Shown here piece by piece: positions 34,267 through 43,700 of a DNA stretch of 64,000 bases. Source of the stretch: Mucilaginibacter sp. cycad4. GTDB taxonomy: Bacteria; Bacteroidota; Bacteroidia; Sphingobacteriales; Sphingobacteriaceae. How positions within the stretch are numbered: position 1 is the stretch's first letter; each line of letters opens with the position of its first letter. The notes beneath the pieces are model-generated. The model ran no database searches. It had not been told where the DNA came from and saw only the letters and a list, made by a program, of their open reading frames with translations. The stretch lies in the NCBI RefSeq assembly GCF_034263275.1, contig NZ_CP139559.1, positions 3,968,001 to 4,032,000 on the forward strand. The letters run 5' to 3'. Position numbers and translations under genes: made by a program.

Positions 34267-36573
34267 ATGATCAGTCATTTCCCACTCCCGGCTAAATCCA
34301 TAAAAATTGCAGTATTAATTTTAATGTGCGTTGTTTTTGCTTTTTCGGGCAGAGCGCAGATTACAACTACTGGCGTTATACCGCAACCGGTAGACGCTAA
34401 GTACGGCGCGGGAACTTATGTTTTTTTTGAATATAGCGTAGGCGTAGGCGACGGTATTAGTACAGATAACCTTATATTTTTTAAAAGCTATTTCCGCTCT
34501 TTAACTGGCCGGGATTTGAAAATAGGCACATCGGCACTCCCATTGTATGATATCAGGTTATTGCTTGATGCCAAAGGTATCCGCGAATCTGAAGGATATC
34601 AATTAGCTGCTACCAATAAGGGAATAACAATCAAGGCACATGATGAGGCTGGTGTGTTTTACGGGCTGCAATCATTGCTGCAATTGCTTAAAATTAAAAA
34701 TGGAAAAGCCACAGTACCTTTCTGCACTATTACCGACTACCCCCGCTTCGCTTACCGCGGGATGCATTTAGATGTAAGCCGTCATTTTTTCAAGCCGGAA
34801 GCGATAAAAAAATGGATCGATCTGCTGGCGCTTTATAAAGTCAACACCTTTCACTGGCACCTTACCGACGACCAGGGCTGGCGCATCGAGATCAAAAAAT
34901 ACCCTTTACTGCAAAGCATCTCGGCTTACCGCGATGAAACGATCATCGGCCACAAAAAAGATAGTCCGCACAGGTTTGATGGTATACGCTATGGTGGCTA
35001 TTACACTCAGGATGAAGTAAAAGATATCGTAAAATACGCCACTCAAAGGCATATCACAGTAATCCCTGAAATTGAAATGCCGGGCCATGCGCTGGCGGCG
35101 CTGGCGGCTTACCCTCAACTGGGTTGCACCGGGGGGCCATATAAAACAGCTACCTATTGGGGTATTTTTGACGATGTGTATTGTGCCGGTAACGACGAAA
35201 CTTTTACCTTTTTACAAAATGTGATGGACGAGGTGTTGCCGCTGTTCCCTTCAAAATACATCCACATTGGTGGCGACGAATGCCCTAAAACCAAATGGAA
35301 AACCTGCCCTAAATGCCAGCAGCGCATTAAGGACGAGCATTTGAAGGATGAAAAGGAATTGCAAAGCTATTTCATCGGCCGCATGGAAAAATACCTGAAC
35401 AGTAAAGGCCGCCAGATCATAGGCTGGGATGAGATCCTGGAAGGCGGCTTAACTCCCGGTGCCACTGTAATGAGCTGGACAGGGGAAGAAGGTGGTATAG
35501 CTGCCGCTAAACAACACCATGACGCCATCATGACGCCCGAAAAGTATGTATACCTCGATTACTATCAATCCCTTTCCCCTGCCGAACCATTAGCGGGCGG
35601 CGGTTACACGCCATTAAGTAAAGTTTATAATTATGAGCCGATAACCACTGAATTGAGTGGAGAGGAAGCAAAGTATATTAAAGGTGTACAAGCCAATGCA
35701 TGGAGCGAATATATGGCCAACCCGGCGGAGGCCGAGCGGCAACTGTTCCCGCGCATGCTGGCTTTGGCCGAAGTTGCCTGGAGTTCAAAGGAAAATAAAA
35801 GCTATCCTGACTTTTTAAAACGTCTTCGGTACCAGCAGCCCTTGCTCAAAAAACTAAATATAAATGCAGCCGATGTATTTGATGAGATCACTGATTCGGT
35901 AACAGAAACAACTGATCACCAGGTTGCGTTAAGTCTGCAAACAACATTACCCGGCAGTAAAATTCATTATACAAATAACGGCAGTACACCGGGTTTAAAT
36001 AGTAACGTTTATACGGGTGCAATCACCGTAACGTCATCAGGCGTTGTTAAAGCTGCTGTTTTTAATAATGGCAAGCAGCAGGGCCGCGTTTATGAAAAAT
36101 CATTCACCATACATAAAGGTATCGGCAAAACGGTAACACTTAAAAACCAACCCCAGGGCGGCTTCAATCCTGGCAATACCTTTAGTTTGGTTAACGGCGT
36201 TTTCGGCAGCAAGCTTTATAATGATGGGCAATGGTACGGCTTCGCCGGAAATGATCTGGAAGCGGTAGTTGACCTTGGAAGCGTGCAAAACATATCAAAA
36301 CTGGGTATCAATATCCTAAAATACCACTGGCAAAAAATGTGGGAACCAACATTGCTTACCTTTGAGGTATCAACAGATGGAAGCAATTATACCGAAGTTT
36401 ACCGCCAAACTGATTTCCCGGATAACGGCATCAACGCTGTAAGGGCAAGCATCAAAACACAACAGGCAAGATATATCAGGGTAAAAGCAACCAACAAGGG
36501 TATTATCCCTCCGGGCGAGTATATTCCGGGAGCAAAGGCATGGTTAATGGTGGATGAGATAGTGGTACAATGA
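34267..36573 (+). CDS. GH20 beta-N-acetylhexosaminidase with C-terminal carbohydrate-binding region
   Basis: 768 residues from the ATG at 34267, which directly precedes a signal peptide (KIAVLILMCVVFAFSGRA-Q); an upstream ATG at 34150 would add 39 non-signal residues and is rejected. N-terminal GH20b domain (about 35-155), catalytic barrel with LDVSRHFF, HWHLTDDQGWR, EIEMPGHALA and catalytic D337-E338 in HIGGDECP, then a chitobiase-like segment (IHYTNNGSTPGLNSNVY, about 590-640) and a C-terminal F5/8-type-C-like domain (about 650-765). It differs from the GH20 at 17208 by insertions with extra Cys residues (KTCPKC). It stands alone, possibly under its own promoter. Confidence 0.95.
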   Translation: MISHFPLPAKSIKIAVLILMCVVFAFSGRAQITTTGVIPQPVDAKYGAGTYVFFEYSVGVGDGISTDNLIFFKSYFRSLTGRDLKIGTSALPLYDIRLLLDAKGIRESEGYQLAATNKGITIKAHDEAGVFYGLQSLLQLLKIKNGKATVPFCTITDYPRFAYRGMHLDVSRHFFKPEAIKKWIDLLALYKVNTFHWHLTDDQGWRIEIKKYPLLQSISAYRDETIIGHKKDSPHRFDGIRYGGYYTQDEVKDIVKYATQRHITVIPEIEMPGHALAALAAYPQLGCTGGPYKTATYWGIFDDVYCAGNDETFTFLQNVMDEVLPLFPSKYIHIGGDECPKTKWKTCPKCQQRIKDEHLKDEKELQSYFIGRMEKYLNSKGRQIIGWDEILEGGLTPGATVMSWTGEEGGIAAAKQHHDAIMTPEKYVYLDYYQSLSPAEPLAGGGYTPLSKVYNYEPITTELSGEEAKYIKGVQANAWSEYMANPAEAERQLFPRMLALAEVAWSSKENKSYPDFLKRLRYQQPLLKKLNINAADVFDEITDSVTETTDHQVALSLQTTLPGSKIHYTNNGSTPGLNSNVYTGAITVTSSGVVKAAVFNNGKQQGRVYEKSFTIHKGIGKTVTLKNQPQGGFNPGNTFSLVNGVFGSKLYNDGQWYGFAGNDLEAVVDLGSVQNISKLGINILKYHWQKMWEPTLLTFEVSTDGSNYTEVYRQTDFPDNGINAVRASIKTQQARYIRVKATNKGIIPPGEYIPGAKAWLMVDEIVVQ

Positions 36574-36575
36574 TG

Positions 36576-36708
36576 AACCATGATTGTCTTGATTTAAGGA
36601 TTGTTAGGATAATTAGGGCATCAAAAATCTTTTAATCAAGCGCATCTCTGTTCTGATTGTTATAGCCCGATCATCCTATCAATCCTTTAATCGGGCAAAT
36701 CATGGTTT
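36576..36708. repeat. Large imperfect hairpin AACCATGATT...AAATCATGGTT
   Basis: Arms 36576-36617 (AACCATGATTGTCTTGATTT...) and 36668-36708 (...CTTTAATCGGGCAAATCATG) pair imperfectly over about 40 bases between the GH20 stop and the kinase operon. Probably a dispersed repeat that may also end GH20 transcription. Confidence 0.65.
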
Positions 36709-36749
36709 AATTTTATATTTTTATACCAAACACTAATGCCTGCGTTATG

Positions 36750-36774
36750 TTGAGTAAAAAGTTTTTAATATTTG
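36750..36774 (+). promoter_or_regulatory. Candidate promoter of the kinase/FtsW-PBP operon
   Basis: TTG at 36750-36752 and TAATATTTG at 36766-36774. This is close to the Bacteroidota TAnnTTTG form but with one extra base and a short spacer. It lies 31 bases before the kinase ATG. Assigned mainly by position. Confidence 0.3.
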
Positions 36775-36805
36775 TCACTAATACTGATTCCCCAAGTATA
36801 ACTCA

Positions 36806-38233
36806 ATGAGCAAAGTATTTACTATTACCGAAGGTTTGGAAAACATGGGGGCTTTACGAACGGGCGGTCAGGGCTCTGTTTATAAAGGTCGCCGCTATGG
36901 GCCTATTATCACAGCGGTAAAACTCCTGCCCACTCCTATTCACACCGAAAGCACCGACGATAAAAATTTTCGTAACTTCCAAAACGAGGTTGAAAAACTA
37001 AAAAAAGTAAACGAAGAGCCTAACCCCAATGTGGTTAAGATCCTTAATTCGGGCATCACCGAAAGCGGTTCGTTCCCTTTTATCGAAATGGAATATATTG
37101 ATGGCCCCGATCTGGAAGACCTGCTGAAACCACCCCATGAGGCTATCTTCAATATTAAAGAGATCATCAAACTGGCCGATCAGCTGGCAAACGCTTTATC
37201 GCACTGCCACAAGGTTTCGGTAAAGCATGGCGATATCAAGAGCAACAACGTAAAATTCAATGTACATACAGGAAACTACGTGCTGCTCGATTTTGGTCTT
37301 TCGGCAATGTCTGATGATCAGCGCCGTACCAGTATCCGTCATGCAGGTGCTATTGAATTTATGGCACCCGAGCAAAATGAAGGCTTAATGTATTTCCAAA
37401 CGGATGTGTACAGCTATGGCATCATCCTGTATGAACTGATAGCCGGACAAGTGCCCTTCCCGCTAAAAGATAATGGCGAAACGGCCCGCAACGCTGTGAT
37501 GCTGGCCCATATGGAGTCGGAAATTCCGGATGTAATGGAGCTGCGCCGTAAAAACCTGCCCGAAAGCTGGTCGGACGAGAAAAAGGAAATGCAGATGCAG
37601 GTTCCGGCCTGGCTGCTGCAGATTGTAGCTAAATGCCTGCAAAAAGATATCAATAACCGGTATGCCAACGGCATTGAATTGCAGGAAGCTTTGATGCAGG
37701 GCAGCATTGGCGCTATCAGCCCAACACATCCCGATGAATCATGGAACACCGATGTTTTACTAAAAGAAAACGAACGCCTGCAGGGACTGGTATTATATTA
37801 CCAGGAAAACGAAAACAAACAACCGGCACAGGCAGTTAGCAGCGAGCCTGTTGACAGCAAGGCCGTACGTATGTCAAAACCAATATTTGTTTTGTTCATG
37901 ATATTGCTTTGTGGCTTTACGGTGTTTTCGGCAGTGGTGATGGATAAGTTTGGCGGACGTATTTATCACGGCGTGGTTAACAGGTTGTTTAAGCCCTCAA
38001 AAAAGCCGGCCGATTCAGCCGCAAGTAATAAAGTTATCCTGCCCGCAAAAAAAGACTCTGTACAGCAGCCAAAGGCTAATGATTACAAAGACGAAAGCAA
38101 TATCCCTCCGGAAGTTGACTCAACTGCCGATTCGATATTGCGTAACATACAACGTGCAAAACAACAAAAGGAAGATACCCAATTTTATCGCGATAGTGTG
38201 AAAAAAGCGGATACTTCTAACTTAAACTTTTAA
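36806..38233 (+). CDS. Membrane Ser/Thr protein kinase (Hanks type)
   Basis: 475 residues. The kinase domain (about 12-305) has the glycine loop RTGGQGSVYKG, the lysine in ITAVKLL, catalytic loop H141-G-D143-IKSNN, D162-F-G, activation segment ending MAPEQ, and DVYSYGIILYEL. One membrane segment (about 358-378, IFVLFMILLCGFTVFSAVVM) separates it from an approximately 95-residue Lys/Asp/Ser-rich outer tail with no PASTA repeats. It probably phosphorylates FHA partners and cell-wall machinery. HGD in place of the common HRD means an RD-type arginine is missing, as in some bacterial kinases. First gene of a six-gene operon; the next gene starts 18 bases after the stop. Confidence 0.95.
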   Translation: MSKVFTITEGLENMGALRTGGQGSVYKGRRYGPIITAVKLLPTPIHTESTDDKNFRNFQNEVEKLKKVNEEPNPNVVKILNSGITESGSFPFIEMEYIDGPDLEDLLKPPHEAIFNIKEIIKLADQLANALSHCHKVSVKHGDIKSNNVKFNVHTGNYVLLDFGLSAMSDDQRRTSIRHAGAIEFMAPEQNEGLMYFQTDVYSYGIILYELIAGQVPFPLKDNGETARNAVMLAHMESEIPDVMELRRKNLPESWSDEKKEMQMQVPAWLLQIVAKCLQKDINNRYANGIELQEALMQGSIGAISPTHPDESWNTDVLLKENERLQGLVLYYQENENKQPAQAVSSEPVDSKAVRMSKPIFVLFMILLCGFTVFSAVVMDKFGGRIYHGVVNRLFKPSKKPADSAASNKVILPAKKDSVQQPKANDYKDESNIPPEVDSTADSILRNIQRAKQQKEDTQFYRDSVKKADTSNLNF

Positions 38234-38251
38234 TGATTTAGCAAATACGAA

Positions 38252-39217
38252 ATGGAACCTAAATCAACATTTTGGAAACGGATAGGCCTTCAGGACTGGT
38301 TTTTGCCAAACGGGAAACCAGTAAACGAGGAAGCCGTAAAAATAAAAGCGCTCACGCCTGATGACGTGTATTTATATATCATCGAAAAATTCAAAGAGTC
38401 GATCAAGCAGCTTTCATTTGCCGACAGGATAGTTTTTTATCACGAATTCATCATCAGCTTTAACGAGGAAGATTACCAGGACTTTGTAAACAACCGTTCC
38501 GGGTTATTCGGCATTATCGTTAACGAATCGGTAAAAAAATTCTATGAGCTGCTGCGCGAACACCAGGAAGTAGGCAAAAAGGTGGAGCCTTCAAGCTCAA
38601 AGTGGGTATTCAGGCTGGTATCGCACCCGGATTATAAACGCGGCGATAAGGGTTTTATAGGCAAACTGCTGCCCGGCACAAGCGCTAAAAAAGAAGAGAA
38701 CCTTCGGGTTACCTTCATTCCGCGCCAAACGGGTGTCGCCCAAACGCTTGATATCAGTAACGAAGTTTTAAAAGGCTTTACTTATTACAGCGAGGGCTAT
38801 TATGAATTGCCTTATGCTAACGACCTGCAGCATAACGAAAAGGATGTAGTTAAACCCGGTACAAAGGTACTGGCCCGACTGGAAACCATTATGCCCGATA
38901 AGCAGTTTGTTGGCCGCAAGGTGGAGTACCTGATTAAGGATGATGATATTGTTGTATCAGGCAGTGATGAGGAAAGGGACGAGCAGGCTGTGTTTAAAGT
39001 ACCGTCTGAATGGGTGAACACCCCTCACCTGCGCATCAGGCTGAACAAAGCCGATGGTAAGTTTTACATGGCATCTTTTGGCGAACGTACCCTGATCAAC
39101 GAACTGGAAGTAGCCGGGAGCGATGTCAACTCGCCGCAATGGGTTGAGTTGCCGTTTAACTCCAGGATCCTGCTCAATGGCATAGTAGGTATTAACATAT
39201 TTAAACCCGAACCATAA
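38252..39217 (+). CDS. Degenerate FHA-like protein of the kinase operon
   Basis: A 321-residue soluble protein with no close family recognised. The N-terminal half (about 1-125) is helical (DRIVFYHEFIISFNEEDYQDF). The C-terminal half (about 135-320) is beta-rich and laid out like an FHA domain: VEYLIKDDDIVVSG, then VPSEWVNTPHLRIRLNKADGK in the place of the usual S-x-x-H phosphothreonine motif, then FGERTLINELEV in place of the T-x-(L/V)-N-G segment. The canonical GR and Ser are not conserved, so phosphopeptide binding is uncertain. Its stop codon overlaps the next small gene (TAATG). It may be an adaptor paired with the canonical FHA protein at 44841. Confidence 0.75.
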   Translation: MEPKSTFWKRIGLQDWFLPNGKPVNEEAVKIKALTPDDVYLYIIEKFKESIKQLSFADRIVFYHEFIISFNEEDYQDFVNNRSGLFGIIVNESVKKFYELLREHQEVGKKVEPSSSKWVFRLVSHPDYKRGDKGFIGKLLPGTSAKKEENLRVTFIPRQTGVAQTLDISNEVLKGFTYYSEGYYELPYANDLQHNEKDVVKPGTKVLARLETIMPDKQFVGRKVEYLIKDDDIVVSGSDEERDEQAVFKVPSEWVNTPHLRIRLNKADGKFYMASFGERTLINELEVAGSDVNSPQWVELPFNSRILLNGIVGINIFKPEP

Positions 39218-39303
39218 TGTCACAGATATTATCAATAGGGCTGCTGGCAATATGTGTGCTGTTATTGGTAGCTCATTTTATCGACATAAAAAAATCCAGT
39301 TAA
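39217..39303 (+). CDS. 28-residue single-pass membrane peptide
   Basis: The ATG overlaps the preceding stop (TAATG at 39215-39219), and its TAA is 4 bases before the PP2C ATG. The encoded peptide MSQILSIGLLAICVLLLVAH continues FIDIKKSS: one hydrophobic helix with a basic tail, so an N-out/C-in orientation is likely. The overlap and spacing indicate translational coupling rather than chance. Its role is unknown; a membrane scaffold or regulator for the kinase, phosphatase or FtsW-PBP protein is a guess. Confidence 0.65.
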   Translation: MSQILSIGLLAICVLLLVAHFIDIKKSS

Positions 39304-39307
39304 AACC

Positions 39308-40735
39308 ATGGCAAATAATTTTTTCGGGATAACAGATACCGGTAGGCAAAGGCAAAACAACGAGGACGTTTTTATTGCCGAAAAATCTGGTGATGGTAAT
39401 TTTATTATCGCCTGTGTGGTTGATGGAGTTGGCGGTTATGCCGGCGGCGAAATAGCAGCCGAAATTGCCCGCGCCACCATCCTGGAGCAATTGCAATATA
39501 TAGCCGGCGATATTGTGCCGCTGCTTGTAAATACGTTCACCATTGCCAACCAGCGCATTTACGACCAAAAAGTACAGGACAAAGATCTGGAAAACATGGC
39601 CTGTGTACTTACGCTGGCCGTGGTTGATATGATCAACAATAAATTTTATTATGCCCACGTTGGGGACACCCGCCTGTACCTGCTGCGCGATTATTCGCTG
39701 ATCAAGATCTCGAAAGATCATTCTTTTGTTGGTTTCCTGGAAGATTCGGGCAGGCTGACCGAGGAAGCGGCCATGGATCACCCCAAACGCAACGAAATTA
39801 ACAAAGCCCTTGGCTTTGCAGGGCAAATAGGCCAGGATCCCGATTTTGTGGAAACCGGGAATTCGCCTTTTTTGCCGGGCGATATCCTGCTCATTTGCAG
39901 CGACGGCTTAACCGACCTGGTTGACAAAAGCAAGATCACCAGTATCCTTACCAGCAGTGATAACCTGCCCGAAAAAGGAAAAAAACTGATTGATGCGGCC
40001 AACAGCCGCGGCGGAAAAGATAATGTGACCGTGGTATTGGTTCATAACGATAAGGAGCGCAAACAACATAGTGCAACCAAACCTATAGCTGCTGTAAAAA
40101 CTGCCGAACAACCGGAAATTACGCCTGCCCCGGTAAAAATACAGGAAGAGCCTGAGCCTGTGGTTAAAACCAAGGGCAATGGTGGCACAGTGGCTGTACT
40201 TACCCTGCTTTGCTTTATTTTTTTGGGCGGATTTATCTGGCAGTTTAAAAAGAACGCCGATCAGGCTGCTATTCCTAAAAAAACAGATACGCTGGTGGTT
40301 CAGCATATAAAAAATGCGGCAGAACTCAAGCTCCAGGATACCATAAATAAATTAAAAGGCCATACACTGTTACTTTCGGCGGCTGATTTTCAACAACCTA
40401 TTGTGCTGAGCGATACGCTGCATATCAACAAGGACAGCTTGTATATTAAAACAAAGGGCGCAATCGTATTTAAGAAAGATTCCACCTATGCGGGCCCGGC
40501 TATTGCGCTGGCTGCTAACTGTAAATATGTGGTATTAGATAGTGTTGCTTTTGATGGGTTTGGCACGGCTATCGTAACACATAACGATGCCCTTGTTTTA
40601 AAAAACGTGCAGTTCAATAACTGCTTAACGCCGGTTCAGGCATCGTACATGTTCCCTAATAAAAAATATATCTCGGGCAGGTTGTTTGGCAGTATGTTCA
40701 AAACTGATTCTGTCCCAACTAAAGCTACCCACTAA
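39308..40735 (+). CDS. PP2C-type protein phosphatase, membrane anchored
   Basis: 475 residues. The cytoplasmic PP2C domain (about 4-245) shows the metal-binding motifs RQNNED, VVDGVGGYAGGE, HVGDTRLYLLRD, CSDGLTDLVD and GGKDNVTVVLV. A linker rich in Pro/Glu (about 255-290) leads to a membrane helix (about 292-312, TVAVLTLLCFIFLGGFIWQF). The outer C-terminal 160 residues read like rungs of a parallel beta-helix (LHINKDSLYIKTKGAIVF; VVLDSVAFDGFGTAIV; LVLKNVQFNNCL). It probably reverses phosphorylation by the kinase at 36806. The outer part may sense or bind the cell wall. The next gene starts 3 bases after the stop. Confidence 0.95.
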   Translation: MANNFFGITDTGRQRQNNEDVFIAEKSGDGNFIIACVVDGVGGYAGGEIAAEIARATILEQLQYIAGDIVPLLVNTFTIANQRIYDQKVQDKDLENMACVLTLAVVDMINNKFYYAHVGDTRLYLLRDYSLIKISKDHSFVGFLEDSGRLTEEAAMDHPKRNEINKALGFAGQIGQDPDFVETGNSPFLPGDILLICSDGLTDLVDKSKITSILTSSDNLPEKGKKLIDAANSRGGKDNVTVVLVHNDKERKQHSATKPIAAVKTAEQPEITPAPVKIQEEPEPVVKTKGNGGTVAVLTLLCFIFLGGFIWQFKKNADQAAIPKKTDTLVVQHIKNAAELKLQDTINKLKGHTLLLSAADFQQPIVLSDTLHINKDSLYIKTKGAIVFKKDSTYAGPAIALAANCKYVVLDSVAFDGFGTAIVTHNDALVLKNVQFNNCLTPVQASYMFPNKKYISGRLFGSMFKTDSVPTKATH

Positions 40736-40738
40736 TAA

Positions 40739-43700
40739 ATGGCCCAGGAAAACCCCAAAGTACCCGGCAGGAGAATGGAACGGCTGTTCCTGTTACTTAC
40801 AGGCATATTGCTGGCCGTTTTATTTGTAAGGCTGTACAGTGTACTGCAACTTAAGTTTGTTGACGTTGATAAGCGCCTGAAAGACGGTACCATCGTAAAC
40901 CTTAACTCGCCTAATACCGCTCAAAACGTAAAGGCGCTGCTTAAAAAGGGTTATTATTTTGATGACCCGAAGGATGTGGATTACATTGAATCTGTAATTG
41001 CATCGCGTAAAACAACCGGCGACCTGGTTGATAATACCGGGGAGCTTAACAAACGTAAATACTATGTAAATGCCGACGAGGCCTTTGAAAAAGGCGGCGA
41101 AACTTTTAAAAAGCGGGTGCTTACCTCCCGCACATTGTTAGGTTATACCGGCGATGATTCCATCCGCTTTGAACAGGAATTGAAAAACCCGCCCGCTTTA
41201 GGCGCTCAAACCGATCTTAACCTTGGCGAATACAGCATTAAAGGTACAATAGCACACAAAGGCGAACCTGTGCCTGGTGTACTGGTAAAACTAACCATGA
41301 TATTGCCCCGCGACAGCATTTTCAGCGATGAGGAAACCGGGGCTAAAACCTCCTATTCAGAAAATGGTTCATCATACAAAAAGCTGTTCGTGCTTAACGA
41401 TCAGAAAAAGAAGGTACTGCAATCGCTCACCGCTTTTACCCGCACCGATGAACAGGGGCGGTTTGTATTTGCCAAATTGCCTACGGGTAAAGCGTTTTCG
41501 GTATTGCCCATGCAGCCCGGCTTTGAGTTTGGCCGTTCGCAAGGGGTTGACGAACTGGATAAAGACGTAAGCTTTAAATTTAACCAGGCCCCCCATAGCA
41601 TTAAGCTGCTCTCCACCCGCGACTTTAACATCCTGAAAAAAGAGGGCGCTTTTATTGTGCGCTACCAGGATGAGTTTAATATGTGGTATGGGATCATAGC
41701 TGTTTGCTTTTTTGCCGGTTTTATCATTATCCATTTGTTACTCAGCGCCCGGTACCCCAATGCGGATCAGATCATTTTACCGCTGATCATGATGCTTACC
41801 GGTATCTCATTCCTTACGCTTTTAAGCTTGCAGGACCCGCTGCGCGATAGGTTCCTGGCTAAGGACACGCTGGTTTATTTAGGCATCGGTATGGCCGGGA
41901 TCTGTATCATTCAACTATTTAACCTTCGCCGCCTTAACCCCGACTCTGGCTTTTATCGGTTGCTTGTTTTTAAATGGAGCAGGAGCGCTGCCAACGGCTG
42001 GCCCTGGGCTATTGTTGCCATGGGCATCCTGTTTTCCACCATCTTGTTTGGTACAGGTCCGGAAGGTAGTGGTGTAAAAGTTAACCTGCTGGGTTTTCAG
42101 CCAAGCGAAATTGTAAAATACCTTATCGTAATTTTCCTTGCGGGATTTTTTGCCACTAACGAAAAATTCATCAGTCAATACGCCAGCTGGAGCAAGCGCT
42201 GGTCGTTCTTTTCATTTGCGCTTATAGCCACTATAATCACCCTGCTGCTGTTTTTGGTTTTGGGCGATCTGGGCCCGGCCATGGTGATCTGCTTTACGTT
42301 CATCATCCTGTTCTCTTTTTCGCGGGGCGATTTCCTGTATATGGCCGGCTTTGTGGTGTTGTTTGTACTTACCACCTGGTTTTTTGATAATGTATTACTT
42401 AGCACAGGCATCACATTTTTTTCCCTTGGGAGCGTAGTGTTTTTCAGGCGGAGACGATTGAGTGAATCGGCTATTATGGCTTTGGTGGTGATCACCGCTT
42501 TTTTAACCATCGATAAAATTCCGGGCCTTGATAAAATTATCCCCGGTCCGGTGGAGCGTTTGGTTGAGCGTAAGGCGATCTGGCAGGATGCCTGGAACAA
42601 TGAAGTATATGGCGGCGACCAGGTGGCTAACGGCCTTTGGGCTATGGCCAGTGGTGGCATAAGCGGACAGGGCGTTGGGCAGGGCTTTGCCAAAACTATT
42701 CCCGAGGCACATACCGATATGATATTGCCATCCATCGGTGAAGAATTTGGCTGGGCGGGTATGGCCGCAGTGTTCATTCTGTTTTTGCTGTATTTACATC
42801 GATCCATTATCATAGGCAGGCAAACGGGGATGCCCCTGCTGTTTTACCTCAGTGCAGGTATCGGGGTATGTACTTTCGTGCAGTTTTTACTGATTGCGGG
42901 GGGCTCTATCGGGGCGTTGCCCTTATCCGGCGTTTCCCTCCCGTTTGAAAGTTACGGTGGTTCATCGTTGGTAATAAATCTGTTGGCGGCAGGTTTCCTG
43001 TTGTCGGTTTCAACGGTACGGGGCACAGCGGTACAAATGGATTATATCACCAAACAGCAGGATAAAAACCTGGTGCCTGCATTGGCAGCCGCGCTTGCCG
43101 GGGTGGTATTATTAGTGGTGAATGTATCGCGCTACACAACAGATAATAAGCAGTGGGTAGTAAAACCTGCTTTGGTTGCCGATAGAAGCGGCTTGCGAAT
43201 GTTTAGCTATAACCCCCGCATTGCCATATTGATGAACAGGTTGCAGGCTGGTACTATCTATGACCGTAACGGCCTTATCCTGGCCACAAGCAAACCCGAG
43301 CTTATCGAAAAACAAAAAAACAAATTAAGCGCGTCGGGCATGCTGCATTACGATTTGGATTCGGCTATGCACAAGCGTTTGGACAGGTTTTACCCCTTTG
43401 AAGAACAAATGTTTTTTTGGACGGGCGATCAAAACACCGGGGTCTTTAACGGCAGCACCAACGGTTATTTTGCCGAGTATGAGCACGCCGCCGAGCTTCG
43501 CGGGTTTCATATGCCTATCACCAATTACAACGTAAAAGCATCACGTTACCAGGAAGACCGGTTTCTACCCCGAGGAATGAAGGAAATGACCGTAGCTAAA
43601 AAGGATTACAGCGCTTTGGCCAATCTCCTCATCAGTGATATCAACGGCCCGGAAGTTGAGGCTTTCAAAAACAAAAACCGCGATGTAAAACTTACCATGG

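Noticed and set aside
42175..42813. 212-codon frame antisense to the FtsW part of the fusion
   Set aside because: Shadow of a membrane-protein gene; no domain and no independent start context.
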